DNA of 14,529 nucleotides from an uncultured Erysipelotrichaceae bacterium (lineage in GTDB: Bacteria > Bacillota_I > Bacilli_A > RF39 > UBA660), in NCBI GenBank assembly GCA_902795675.1, contig CADBLZ010000031.1:1-14529 (forward strand), read 5' to 3'. The notes under the pieces were generated by a model, which worked only from the letters and a program-made list of their open reading frames with translations, searched no databases and had not been told where the DNA came from. Position numbers and translations under genes: made by a program. This document shows positions 7,539 through 14,081 of the stretch, piece by piece; within the stretch, counting starts at the first letter, position 1; the number at the start of each line of letters is the position of its first letter.

Positions 7539-8579
7539 ATGGCTAAGAGTAAAATCGCCAAAGATGAATTACAACAAGAAAACATCGAACATGTTAAAGA
7601 AAAAAGAAATAAAATAAAAGAAAAACCTATTAAAGAAAACATCGATCATGTTAAACAAAAGAAATATCGTTTAGAAAAAAATAATATTACTAAAAATAAC
7701 ACTGATGGTGAATCATATAAAGAAAAACGTAAAGAAGAAATAGATCAAAAGAATGATTTAAAAAAGAAAGAAAATAAACTTAATATAAAAAGTATTCTTT
7801 TAAGAATCACATTAGTAATTGCAATCCTTGGTCTTATATTATCTTCATATCACATTATCAAATGGTTAATTGATACTGAGCGTACTAATGAATTAATTGA
7901 TAGTATCAAAGAAGAAACAAAAGTAAATGAAATTGATGATACTAATAGTACAATTATCATTCCACAAGAAAATAAAGAGGATCCATATTGGGATTATATT
8001 AAAGTTAAACTTATTGATGTTAACTTTGATGATTTAATTAAACGTAATAAAGACACAGTTGCTTGGATTAAAGTAAATGGTACAAATATTAACTACCCTG
8101 TAGTTCAAACAGATGATAATACTTATTACTTAAATAAATCATTCGATAAATCCCCTAACTCAGCTGGTTGGGTCTTCATGGATTACCGTAATGATAATAA
8201 ACTAACTAACCAAAACACAATCATCTATGCTCATGGACGTGTTGAACAAACAATGTTTGGTTCATTAAAAAAGACACTAACTAAAGATTGGCAAAAAGAT
8301 AAAGATAATCATATTATCAGAATATCTACTCCATACTCAAATACTTTATGGCAAGTATTTAGTGTCTATAAAATAGATGAAACAAGTGATTACTTAGACA
8401 CATCATTTAAAACTGATAAAGAGTACGAAGATTTCTTAAAACTAATCCAAGACCGTTCAGTTTATGACTTCAGTACATCAGTAACAAAAGATGATCGTAT
8501 AATCACCCTATCAACATGCTACAACCGTTTCAAAAGAGTTGTTGTTCACGCTAAATTAATTAAGGAAGAAGTAAAATAA
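7539..8579 (+). CDS. Class B-like sortase
   Basis: Membrane-anchored cysteine transpeptidase that joins sorting-signal proteins to the cell wall or to pilin partners. 346 residues: a highly charged Lys/Glu cytoplasmic tail (1-83), one transmembrane segment (about 84-111), an extracellular linker, then the sortase barrel from about 150. Catalytic residues are visible: H232 in YAHGR, C327 in LSTCYN, and R333 just before VVVHAKL. NYPVVQ, YYLN.SFD and GWVFMDYRN are typical of class B and related enzymes. The tail contains a near-duplicate of ten residues (ENIEHVKEKR at 14-23, ENIDHVKQKK at 33-42). Ribosome site AGAGGTG; stop TAA. No LPxTG-like substrate is encoded in the window, so its targets lie elsewhere. 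It is a single-gene unit with its own terminator. The subclass is less certain than the family. Confidence 0.92.
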   Translation: MAKSKIAKDELQQENIEHVKEKRNKIKEKPIKENIDHVKQKKYRLEKNNITKNNTDGESYKEKRKEEIDQKNDLKKKENKLNIKSILLRITLVIAILGLILSSYHIIKWLIDTERTNELIDSIKEETKVNEIDDTNSTIIIPQENKEDPYWDYIKVKLIDVNFDDLIKRNKDTVAWIKVNGTNINYPVVQTDDNTYYLNKSFDKSPNSAGWVFMDYRNDNKLTNQNTIIYAHGRVEQTMFGSLKKTLTKDWQKDKDNHIIRISTPYSNTLWQVFSVYKIDETSDYLDTSFKTDKEYEDFLKLIQDRSVYDFSTSVTKDDRIITLSTCYNRFKRVVVHAKLIKEEVK

Positions 8580-8608
8580 AAGAAAGAGCAATCTTTCTTT
8601 TATTTATT
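8578..8608 (+). terminator. Intrinsic terminator after the sortase gene
   Basis: Perfect 10-base stem AAAAGAAAGA / TCTTTCTTTT with loop GCAA, then a T-rich tail. The first arm begins inside the stop codon. Confidence 0.65.
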
Positions 8609-8635
8609 GACTTAAATCCCCTTATATGATATTAT
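8607..8635 (+). promoter_or_regulatory. rpmB promoter
   Basis: TTGACT (8607-8612), 17-base spacer, TATTAT (8630-8635): 5 of 6 matches at each box with ideal spacing, 32 bases before the rpmB ATG. It is the best sigma-A-like promoter in the window. Confidence 0.75.
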
Positions 8636-8667
8636 TTCATAGACAAGTTTTTTAAGGAGGTATATTC

Positions 8668-8838
8668 ATGGCAACAAAATTAACTGCAAAAAAACCTTTA
8701 GTTGGTAACAGAAGATCTCATGCTTTAAATGCAACTAAGCATGCTCAAAAACCAAACATTCAAAAAGTAACAATCAATGGTAATACTGTATTATTAACAG
8801 CTAGAGAAGCTCGTACACTTAATAAAGACGCAAAATAA
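8668..8838 (+). CDS. rpmB: 50S ribosomal protein bL28
   Basis: 56-residue basic protein, a structural component of the large ribosomal subunit. The signature LVGNRRSHALNATK matches bL28 (Bacillus has AGNNRSHAMNASK), followed by NIQKVTINGNTVLLTAREART, equivalent to the family's NLQK.. and VSARALK segments. It begins MATKLTAKKP instead of the usual MA+.C..TGK, so this is a cysteine-free, non-zinc form. A strong ribosome site AAGGAGG lies 7 bases before the ATG. Stop TAA. It is a single-gene unit bounded by its own promoter and terminator. Confidence 0.95.
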   Translation: MATKLTAKKPLVGNRRSHALNATKHAQKPNIQKVTINGNTVLLTAREARTLNKDAK

Positions 8839-8861
8839 TGATTCATTTGAATCATTTTTTT
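8837..8861 (+). terminator. Intrinsic terminator of rpmB
   Basis: Perfect 8-base stem AATGATTC / GAATCATT, loop ATTT, followed by a run of T. The first arm overlaps the last two bases of the stop codon. It faces the rpoZ terminator. Confidence 0.85.
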
Positions 8862-8868
8862 ATTGCAT

Positions 8869-8896
8869 AAAAAAAGGAGATTATTTATTATCTCCT
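8869..8896 (-). terminator. Intrinsic terminator of rpoZ
   Basis: Minus strand: stem AGGAGAT / ATCTCCT with an 8-base loop, followed by seven T. The stop codon is inside the hairpin (first arm in the last codons, stop in the loop). Confidence 0.75.
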
Positions 8897-9090
8897 GTTT
8901 TTTCATAAGTAACTAATCCTTTTTCAATTTCTTCTAAAGCTCTTCCAATAGCTTTCTTATTAACATATTCATTTTGTTTCATTTGGTAATATCTTGTTTC
9001 AAGCATTTGTTTACTTCTTCTACTTGCCAAATGAACAAGAATATACTTAGATGGAATTACATTTAAAAGTTTATCGATTGATGGATACAT
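8881..9090 (-). CDS. rpoZ: DNA-directed RNA polymerase omega subunit
   Basis: Small subunit that binds beta' and helps assemble RNA polymerase. The 69-residue product begins MYPSIDKLLNVIPSKYILVH and matches the Bacillus omega pattern (PSID.L..K..SKY.LV...ARR...M, then GRALEEIEKGLVTYEK near the C-terminus). The open frame extends 17 codons upstream, but that part has no omega homology, and an AAGGA site precedes the ATG at 9090. The spacing is rather long (13 bases), and the GTG directly before it at 9091-9093 is an alternative start. In many Firmicutes omega follows gmk; here no gmk is present and the upstream neighbour is a pilin-like gene. Confidence 0.9.
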   Translation of the reverse strand: MYPSIDKLLNVIPSKYILVHLASRRSKQMLETRYYQMKQNEYVNKKAIGRALEEIEKGLVTYEKTGDNK

Positions 9091-9181
9091 CACATTAATC
9101 ACGTCCTTACATATTAATAATATATTATTTTTTAATTTCAATAAATTGATATCGTCAAATTTTTACACTATTTTACAAAAG

Positions 9182-9544
9182 CTAATTATCTTCAATTACT
9201 TCTGCTTTAACTTCCTCATTTTCGTATGAAAGTTTTACTTTTAAACCATTTAAAGTAATATTTTCATTACGTGGATCTAGTATTTCACCTTTATCATTAT
9301 CGCTTACTAAATAACCAGCATCAACTAGATCATTGACAGTAATTACTAAATTACCATCATTCTTTAAAGCTTCTGATTTAGCTCCATATAGTTCAGCTTG
9401 TTTAGTAATAATATTTAAAGTTGTTTCATATGTTTTTTTATCGTTATCCTTAAAAGCATTTGAGGTTCCAATAATTGTACTAAATGTAATAACACCTAAA
9501 ATAGATGCTACAATTAAGAATAAAATACCTGTTCTTTTATTCAT
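9182..9544 (-). CDS. Small membrane-anchored pilin-like protein
   Basis: 120 residues: a short basic N-terminus (MNKR), one hydrophobic helix (about 6-27) and an extracytoplasmic remainder. The pattern TYETTLNIITKQAELYGAKSEA, then VNDLVDAGYLVSDND and DPRN, resembles the soluble part of type IV pilin-like and ComGC-like proteins, where an amphipathic helix is followed by a 'LvdaGYL..DP' segment. The prepilin peptidase motif (G-F-T-L-I-E) is absent, so it is probably an anchored relative and not a processed pilin. No family name is assigned. Ribosome site GGTGG. The frame ends in TAG, followed two codons later by TAA. It has its own promoter. Confidence 0.7.
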   Translation of the reverse strand: MNKRTGILFLIVASILGVITFSTIIGTSNAFKDNDKKTYETTLNIITKQAELYGAKSEALKNDGNLVITVNDLVDAGYLVSDNDKGEILDPRNENITLNGLKVKLSYENEEVKAEVIEDN

Positions 9545-9559
9545 ATTACCACCACATTA

Positions 9560-9587
9560 AGTATAACATATGACGTAATACTTACAA
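9560..9587 (-). promoter_or_regulatory. Promoter of the pilin-like gene (possibly also rpoZ)
   Basis: Minus strand: TTGTAA (9582-9587), 16-base spacer, TATACT (9560-9565), 15 bases before the ATG at 9544. No terminator is visible between this gene and rpoZ, so read-through into rpoZ is likely. Confidence 0.5.
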
Positions 9588-9609
9588 AATTCAAATACAC
9601 TTACTTTAC

Positions 9610-9644
9610 AAAAAAATGATAAGTCTTACATGTACTTATCATTT
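9610..9644 (-). terminator. Intrinsic terminator after the HD hydrolase gene
   Basis: Minus strand: 11-base stem AAATGATAAGT / ACTTATCATTT with a 9-base loop, followed by a run of T. The first arm lies in the last codons of the gene and the stop codon is in the loop. Confidence 0.8.
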
Positions 9645-10417
9645 AATCTCTTAACAACGTCTTTTCTAATTTCCTTACAAATTTCTAACTTATCATTTAA
9701 CTTCGTTAAATCTAAACCATCTTTATCATATTTAATATTCAAGAATTCTTCAAAGTATTCTTTATCAAAATTATCATTAACATTAAGTATTAAATCTTCT
9801 TCTAATGTTCTTGTTAACTTACTTAATTCTAATAAATAATATAATGGTTTATCGACTTCACTGATATCTTCATCACTGAATACTTCTTCGATTAATTCTT
9901 TTAATTCAATTAATAAAGGATGATCACTACCCAAGTTATAGCTTAGAGCTTTATATGTTTCTTCATAGAACCATTTTTGTTTATCATAACCTCTATTAAA
10001 CAAACTAAAATCTCTCTTACCATTCATATAGAAAAGATTTCTTAAATCACTTAAATTACTAATCTTATCAGCTAATATTACTAACTTATGACGATCATCA
10101 TAATCTTTTTCTAAATCTATTCTCTCTTGTTTTCTTTCTTCCCAAGATTTACTTTTATCCTTTTCAGTGGCTCCACTTACTAGTGATTTAATATCTAAGT
10201 TGAATAAATCATGAATTTCATCTAATGATAAACTAGTATCTTCTACCGTATCATGTAGATAGCAAGCACAGATGATATTTTCATCATCTGTTACTTTACT
10301 AACAATTCTTGCTGCATCAAATGGATGAACAATATAAGGTAAGTCTCTCTCACTCTTTCTTATTGCACCCTTATGATACTTAATTGCTATATCTTTAGCT
10401 TTAGATATTAAATCCAT
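9626..10417 (-). CDS. RelA/SpoT-type HD-domain hydrolase (small alarmone hydrolase-like)
   Basis: 263-residue cytoplasmic protein. The HD fold matches Mesh1/SpoT (p)ppGpp 3'-pyrophosphohydrolases: H31 in LPYIVHPFDAARIV, H55-D56 in CYLHDTVEDT, and D117 in ILADKISNLSDL, the full set of metal ligands. There is no synthetase domain. The HD part covers about 1-185. About 80 acidic/helical residues follow (186-263) that I do not recognise and that exceed the length of minimal Mesh1-type enzymes. It starts 9 bases after the stop of the DUF5305-like gene with an AGGGTGG ribosome site overlapping that stop, so the two are translationally coupled. The upstream frame is also the same frame, interrupted only by TAG. 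The substrate (ppGpp or another nucleotide) is inferred from the family. Confidence 0.82.
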   Translation of the reverse strand: MDLISKAKDIAIKYHKGAIRKSERDLPYIVHPFDAARIVSKVTDDENIICACYLHDTVEDTSLSLDEIHDLFNLDIKSLVSGATEKDKSKSWEERKQERIDLEKDYDDRHKLVILADKISNLSDLRNLFYMNGKRDFSLFNRGYDKQKWFYEETYKALSYNLGSDHPLLIELKELIEEVFSDEDISEVDKPLYYLLELSKLTRTLEEDLILNVNDNFDKEYFEEFLNIKYDKDGLDLTKLNDKLEICKEIRKDVVKRLNDKYM

Positions 10418-10426
10418 AAAACCACC

Positions 10427-11608
10427 CTATTCGTAATCAGTATCTGCTTTCTTTAATACAAATTGATATACATCACCATCATTTAATATAAAGAAGATAG
10501 CTTTAATACCAACTGTAATTTCATAATATATAATTGGTTTATTTAATGTGTTTTGAGCATCTAGGAGTTCATTAAATGACCAACAATCAATAACATTAAA
10601 CTTATTTAATTTAGGCATTTTTTTAGTATTAACAATTATTTTATTGTAATCTTTTAAAATACCATCTCTAAGCATTTCATATCTTGTTTTAACAGGATCT
10701 GCTTTCTTAACAAAACTACATAGAATTAATAATGAAACAGTACCAAAGATAATACAAGAAATACCAGAGAACATTAAGATAGGTTTATTCATTGTACTAC
10801 CAGTAGTTTCTTTTACCTTACCTTGTTTATTACTAAATTCCTTATCTTCTAATTTAACTGACTCAACATTTAAAGGAAGTGTACTAGTATATTCATTTGT
10901 TTTCATAATAGTATTATCAAATGAATCAGTTTCACTAACTACTTTTGTTATTAAACTAACATCAAAACTAGCTTCTAACACTTCACCTTTTTCACGTTCT
11001 AATTCTTTAACTAAATTATTGTAATATTTATAATCAATTAAAACACTTGGTTTAATAACAACTTCTTCGTCTGATTCACCAGGAACTTCATCTTCTAAAA
11101 CATATTCTCTTGTTCTAACAAGACCTTGATTTTTACTAGCAACAGTTAAAGTACCAATAACACTATAACTATATTTATAATTAGCTTTAGCATTAGCTAA
11201 TTTATAGTAATAATAGAAATCTAACTCTTCTGTATCGATTGTATCACTAGGAATCTTAGGTTCAATAACAGTTACTTCACCTTCTGGATCAGTATCAATA
11301 TGAAGAGCAGTATTATTAAATAAATAAGGATCACTAATACCATTTTGTGCTTCATTAAAGACATTTGTTGTAAATCTAACATTAGCTACTTCATTATATT
11401 CAAGTTCTCTTACTTCTTTCTTACTAAAACTTCCACCTATTAATAAAATAGCTCCAAGATAAAATAAAACAGTAACTAATCCCATTACAAATAAACGAAG
11501 ATTATAAGAAAAATAGATCTTTTTATCACCTGTAATACTATCTTTTTGTTTAACCTTACGCATTCTTAAAAAATCACTATCAGTTAATTCATATCTCTTT
11601 CTACCCAT
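10427..11608 (-). CDS. DUF5305-like two-transmembrane protein
   Basis: 393 residues. A basic cytoplasmic N-terminus, TM1 (about 37-61), an extracytoplasmic beta-rich region (62-275) with a YKYSYSVIGTLTV segment and LIDYKYYNNLV, TM2 (about 276-300), then a cytoplasmic tail ending in KPIIYYEITVGIKAIFFILNDGDVYQFVL. This architecture recalls DUF5305, a family of unknown role that I associate with signal peptidase or surface-matrix gene sets. The assignment is from memory and needs a profile search. It sits 11 bases after the anchored-protein gene with AAGGTG as ribosome site, and directly ahead of the HD hydrolase, so the three form an operon. Its stop is TAG (10427-10429); the downstream gene continues in the same frame. 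Confidence 0.72.
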   Translation of the reverse strand: MGRKRYELTDSDFLRMRKVKQKDSITGDKKIYFSYNLRLFVMGLVTVLFYLGAILLIGGSFSKKEVRELEYNEVANVRFTTNVFNEAQNGISDPYLFNNTALHIDTDPEGEVTVIEPKIPSDTIDTEELDFYYYYKLANAKANYKYSYSVIGTLTVASKNQGLVRTREYVLEDEVPGESDEEVVIKPSVLIDYKYYNNLVKELEREKGEVLEASFDVSLITKVVSETDSFDNTIMKTNEYTSTLPLNVESVKLEDKEFSNKQGKVKETTGSTMNKPILMFSGISCIIFGTVSLLILCSFVKKADPVKTRYEMLRDGILKDYNKIIVNTKKMPKLNKFNVIDCWSFNELLDAQNTLNKPIIYYEITVGIKAIFFILNDGDVYQFVLKKADTDYE

Positions 11609-11619
11609 TTTTATTCACC

Positions 11620-12129
11620 TTAATTCTTTTCAAAAACAAATTCAACCTTTAAGTTATTTAAACTAAGCGGTTCACCTTGTGCTCCATCATTACGCATAAT
11701 TTGAATCTTTGCATTCTTATAAATAGCTTCCTTTGATATAGTATCTCCCTTATGAATACCTAATACCTTAACATTTACTAAATCACTATATTCATTACCA
11801 CTTATAATAATATCTTTAACCTTAACATCATTAGAACTACTATTATTTATATCAAAAGCAAATTGACCATATGTTTCAATATTATTTAAATCTATACTAA
11901 ATGTAATTGAATTATCACTTATAATTGGATTATTAGTAAAAACAGCTTCATTAGATAACAAAACATCGTTAATATTTTCTAAATTAACTTTATATACATC
12001 CTTTATATATCTTGCTTTACCAGGACTTAATTTAGTTACTTCTAAATTATGATAACTAATATAAAGGCTTAAAATAGCAATAACTAAAGCTAAAACCGAG
12101 ATAATTGTTACTCTATTTAACTGTTTCAT
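11620..12129 (-). CDS. Membrane-anchored extracytoplasmic protein, unknown function
   Basis: 169 residues: basic start, one hydrophobic helix (about 7-26), then a beta-rich outside domain with TFSIDLNNIETYGQFAFDI and NSSSNDVKVKDIIIS, a pattern seen in secreted matrix or TasA-like proteins with repeated beta strands. No sorting signal, lipobox or SipW-type signal is seen. I choose the ATG at 12129 over the one at 12144 because AGGTGA lies 5 bases upstream of the former and nothing comparable precedes the latter. First gene of an operon with the DUF5305-like and HD genes. Stop TAA. Confidence 0.75.
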   Translation of the reverse strand: MKQLNRVTIISVLALVIAILSLYISYHNLEVTKLSPGKARYIKDVYKVNLENINDVLLSNEAVFTNNPIISDNSITFSIDLNNIETYGQFAFDINNSSSNDVKVKDIIISGNEYSDLVNVKVLGIHKGDTISKEAIYKNAKIQIMRNDGAQGEPLSLNNLKVEFVFEKN

Positions 12130-12153
12130 TTTATCACCTATCATACTATATAA

Positions 12154-12162
12154 AGTATATCA
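12154..12162 (-). promoter_or_regulatory. Extended -10 promoter of the three-gene operon
   Basis: Minus strand TGATATACT: a -10 TATACT (12154-12159) with an upstream TG (extended -10), 24 bases before the ATG at 12129. The -35 region is weak, which is common for extended -10 promoters. Confidence 0.5.
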
Positions 12163-12182
12163 TAATTACTTAGTAAATAAAA

Positions 12183-12208
12183 TAAAAAAGTACCTTCTAA
12201 AAGGTACT
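12183..12208 (-). terminator. Intrinsic terminator of the lipoprotein gene
   Basis: Minus strand: perfect 8-base stem AGTACCTT / AAGGTACT with loop TTAG, followed by a run of T. The stem starts at the last base of the stop codon. Confidence 0.85.
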
Positions 12209-12672
12209 TAATATCCTAGTTCTTTAACTAAATCACTAGCTTCATCATCATAATCACTATCAACATTAACAAGTAAGACAGTATTATCTATTCTAGATAT
12301 AACTTTATACTTATCTTTAAGACTTATTTCATATCTTGAAAAGTTACTCTTCTCTTCCTTATTATAGTCTCTAGCTTTATCTTCATATTTTCTTAAATTA
12401 TCTGTATTAGTATTATAGAAAGTTCCTGCTGCTTCTGCATCTTTAAATTCATAGAATTCAACACTATAATGATTACTCTTTTCAGAAGCTACATATAATA
12501 ATTTTAAATCCTTATTATCAGTTAAAGTATTACCTTCAATAACACTAAACTCTCTCTTTTCCATTTCTTTTTTAAAATCTGCACTTGTTAATTTACTTTT
12601 CTCTTTAACACCACAAGAAGATATAATTAGAATCGAGAAAAACAGAATAAATATATTTAAAAATTTTTTCAT
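12208..12672 (-). CDS. Small lipoprotein of unknown function
   Basis: 154 residues with a clear type II signal peptide: MKK, a hydrophobic core, and a lipobox ISSC with C20 as the lipidated residue. The mature part (about 134 residues) has a LTSADFKKEMEKREFSV start and ends DEASDLVKELGY, with VISRIDNTVLLVNVDS before the end. The layout resembles an uncharacterised lipoprotein group of gut Firmicutes, recalled and not searched. It is attached to the outer face of the membrane. The AGGTGA ribosome site is rather far (about 13 bases) from the ATG. It lies 47 bases after ffh and has its own terminator. Stop TAA. Confidence 0.85.
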   Translation of the reverse strand: MKKFLNIFILFFSILIISSCGVKEKSKLTSADFKKEMEKREFSVIEGNTLTDNKDLKLLYVASEKSNHYSVEFYEFKDAEAAGTFYNTNTDNLRKYEDKARDYNKEEKSNFSRYEISLKDKYKVISRIDNTVLLVNVDSDYDDEASDLVKELGY

Positions 12673-12696
12673 ACTATGTTTATTTCACCTACATAT

Positions 12697-12702
12697 ATTA
12701 TA
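12697..12702 (-). promoter_or_regulatory. Possible -10 box for the lipoprotein gene
   Basis: Minus strand TATAAT 24 bases before the lipoprotein ATG, in the short gap after ffh. The sequence 17 bases upstream (TTCTAA) is a poor -35 box and lies at the end of ffh. Confidence 0.4.
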
Positions 12703-12719
12703 CCAAAAAAAGAAGAAGA

Positions 12720-14027
12720 TTAGAATGGTAATTTCATATTACCATTACTCATCATCTTCATCATTTTTTTCATTTCTTCGAATTGCTTTAGTAATCTATT
12801 AATCTCTTCAACAGATCTACCAGAGCCTTTACTAATTCTTAGTTTTCTAGTATTTTTCAATACTTCAGGATGATGTCTTTCATATGGTGTCATAGAAAGA
12901 ATAATAGCTTCAAGATGGGCCATATCTTTTGGATCTATACTTACATTATTTAATCCCATCTTACGAGCTTGTGGAAGCATTTTTAAAATATTTTCTAAAG
13001 GTCCTAACTTTCTTATTTGTTTTAAACTATTTAAGAAATCCTCTAAATCATATTTACCACTCATCATTTTCTTAGCTTGGTCTTTAGCTTCATCTTCTGA
13101 AATAACGCCATTTACCTTATCAGCAATTGATAAAATATCACCCATATCTAAGATACGTTCAGCCATTCTTTCAGGATAGAACATTGATAAACCATCTAAT
13201 TTTTCTGAGTCACCTACAAACTTAATAGGTACATTAGTTAAATGTCTAACAGATAGTGCTACACCACCTTTAGTGTCACCATCCATCTTAGTTAAGATAC
13301 AACCTGTTAAATCTAACTTATCATTAAATCCATTAATTACATTAATAGCATCTTGACCCATCATAGCATCAATTACTAATAATATTTCATTTGGATGGTA
13401 AGTATCAGAAATACCTACTAACTCATCCATTAATTCTTCATCAACATGAAGACGACCAGCTGTATCGATAATAATATAATCATTCTTATTTTCTTTAGCA
13501 TAGTTTAAAGCATTCTTAATAATATCATTAACTTTAATCTTACCTTCAGAATAAACTGGAATATTTAACTCTTTACCTAATGTTTGTAATTGTTCAATAG
13601 CAGCAGGACGATAAATATCGCAAGCTACTAGTAAAGGTTTCTTACTTTCCTTTTTTCTTAAATAATTAGCTAACTTACCACAAGTAGTAGTTTTACCACT
13701 ACCTTGTAAACCAACTAACATAACAATTGTTGGATTCTTTTTAGTTTCAAGAGGAGCAGCTTCGCCACCTAATAAATCAACCAATTCATCTTTTAATATT
13801 TTAACAAATACTTCTCCAGGTTTTAGGCTTTTAGCAACCTCTTCACCTAATGCTTTTTCTTTAACGCTAGCTATAAACTCTTTAACAACTTGATAGTTAA
13901 CGTCTGCTTCTAGTAATGCCATACGAATTTCACGCATTGCATCGCCGATATTTTCTTCTGTAATTTTACCCATACCACGGATGTTTTTAATAGCAGCTTG
14001 TAATCTATCACCCATATATTCAAACAT
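12720..14027 (-). CDS. ffh: Signal recognition particle protein Ffh
   Basis: SRP GTPase that binds signal peptides of nascent membrane and secreted proteins together with SRP RNA, then docks with FtsY. 435 residues, normal family length. N domain (1 to about 95), G domain with GLQGSGKT (106-113), DTAGR (188-192) and TKMDGD (246-251), then a methionine-rich M domain ending in a tract of Met and Lys (EEMKKMMKMM). The SRP-RNA contact motif LRISKGSGR is near 397-405. Start ATG at 14027 with GGTGAT upstream; stop TAA. In many Firmicutes ylxM precedes ffh; here the upstream gene is not ylxM and is separated by a strong terminator. The 27 bases left contain only A/T-rich -10-like sequence, so the ffh promoter is unclear. 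Confidence 0.97.
   Translation of the reverse strand: MFEYMGDRLQAAIKNIRGMGKITEENIGDAMREIRMALLEADVNYQVVKEFIASVKEKALGEEVAKSLKPGEVFVKILKDELVDLLGGEAAPLETKKNPTIVMLVGLQGSGKTTTCGKLANYLRKKESKKPLLVACDIYRPAAIEQLQTLGKELNIPVYSEGKIKVNDIIKNALNYAKENKNDYIIIDTAGRLHVDEELMDELVGISDTYHPNEILLVIDAMMGQDAINVINGFNDKLDLTGCILTKMDGDTKGGVALSVRHLTNVPIKFVGDSEKLDGLSMFYPERMAERILDMGDILSIADKVNGVISEDEAKDQAKKMMSGKYDLEDFLNSLKQIRKLGPLENILKMLPQARKMGLNNVSIDPKDMAHLEAIILSMTPYERHHPEVLKNTRKLRISKGSGRSVEEINRLLKQFEEMKKMMKMMSNGNMKLPF
12724..12746 (-). terminator. Weak terminator-like hairpin at the 3' end of ffh
   Basis: Perfect 9-base arms (AATGGTAAT / ATTACCATT) with a 5-base loop in the last Ffh codons. A T run occurs only after about 12 more bases (minus strand of 12705-12711), so termination is uncertain. 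Confidence 0.3.
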
Positions 14028-14053
14028 GTTATATCACCAATTAATATAATAAC

Positions 14054-14081
14054 AAAAAAAGGTGGACTTTTCCACCTTTTT
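14054..14081 (-). terminator. Intrinsic terminator of the gene upstream of ffh
   Basis: Minus strand: 10-base stem AAAAGGTGGA / TCCACCTTTT with loop AAAG, extending into a run of seven T. It overlaps the TAA stop of the upstream gene. It is G+C-rich by local standards and likely efficient. Confidence 0.88.

Noticed and set aside
9091..9141. N-terminal extension of rpoZ to 9141
   Set aside because: These 17 codons have no omega homology, and the ribosome site AAGGA lies inside them.
9333..9560. Plus-strand open frame of 75 codons
   Set aside because: Antisense shadow of the pilin-like gene; no ribosome site.
9630..9839. Plus-strand open frame of 69 codons rich in Ser and Leu
   Set aside because: Antisense shadow of the HD hydrolase gene; the composition is that of reversed Asp/Lys codons.
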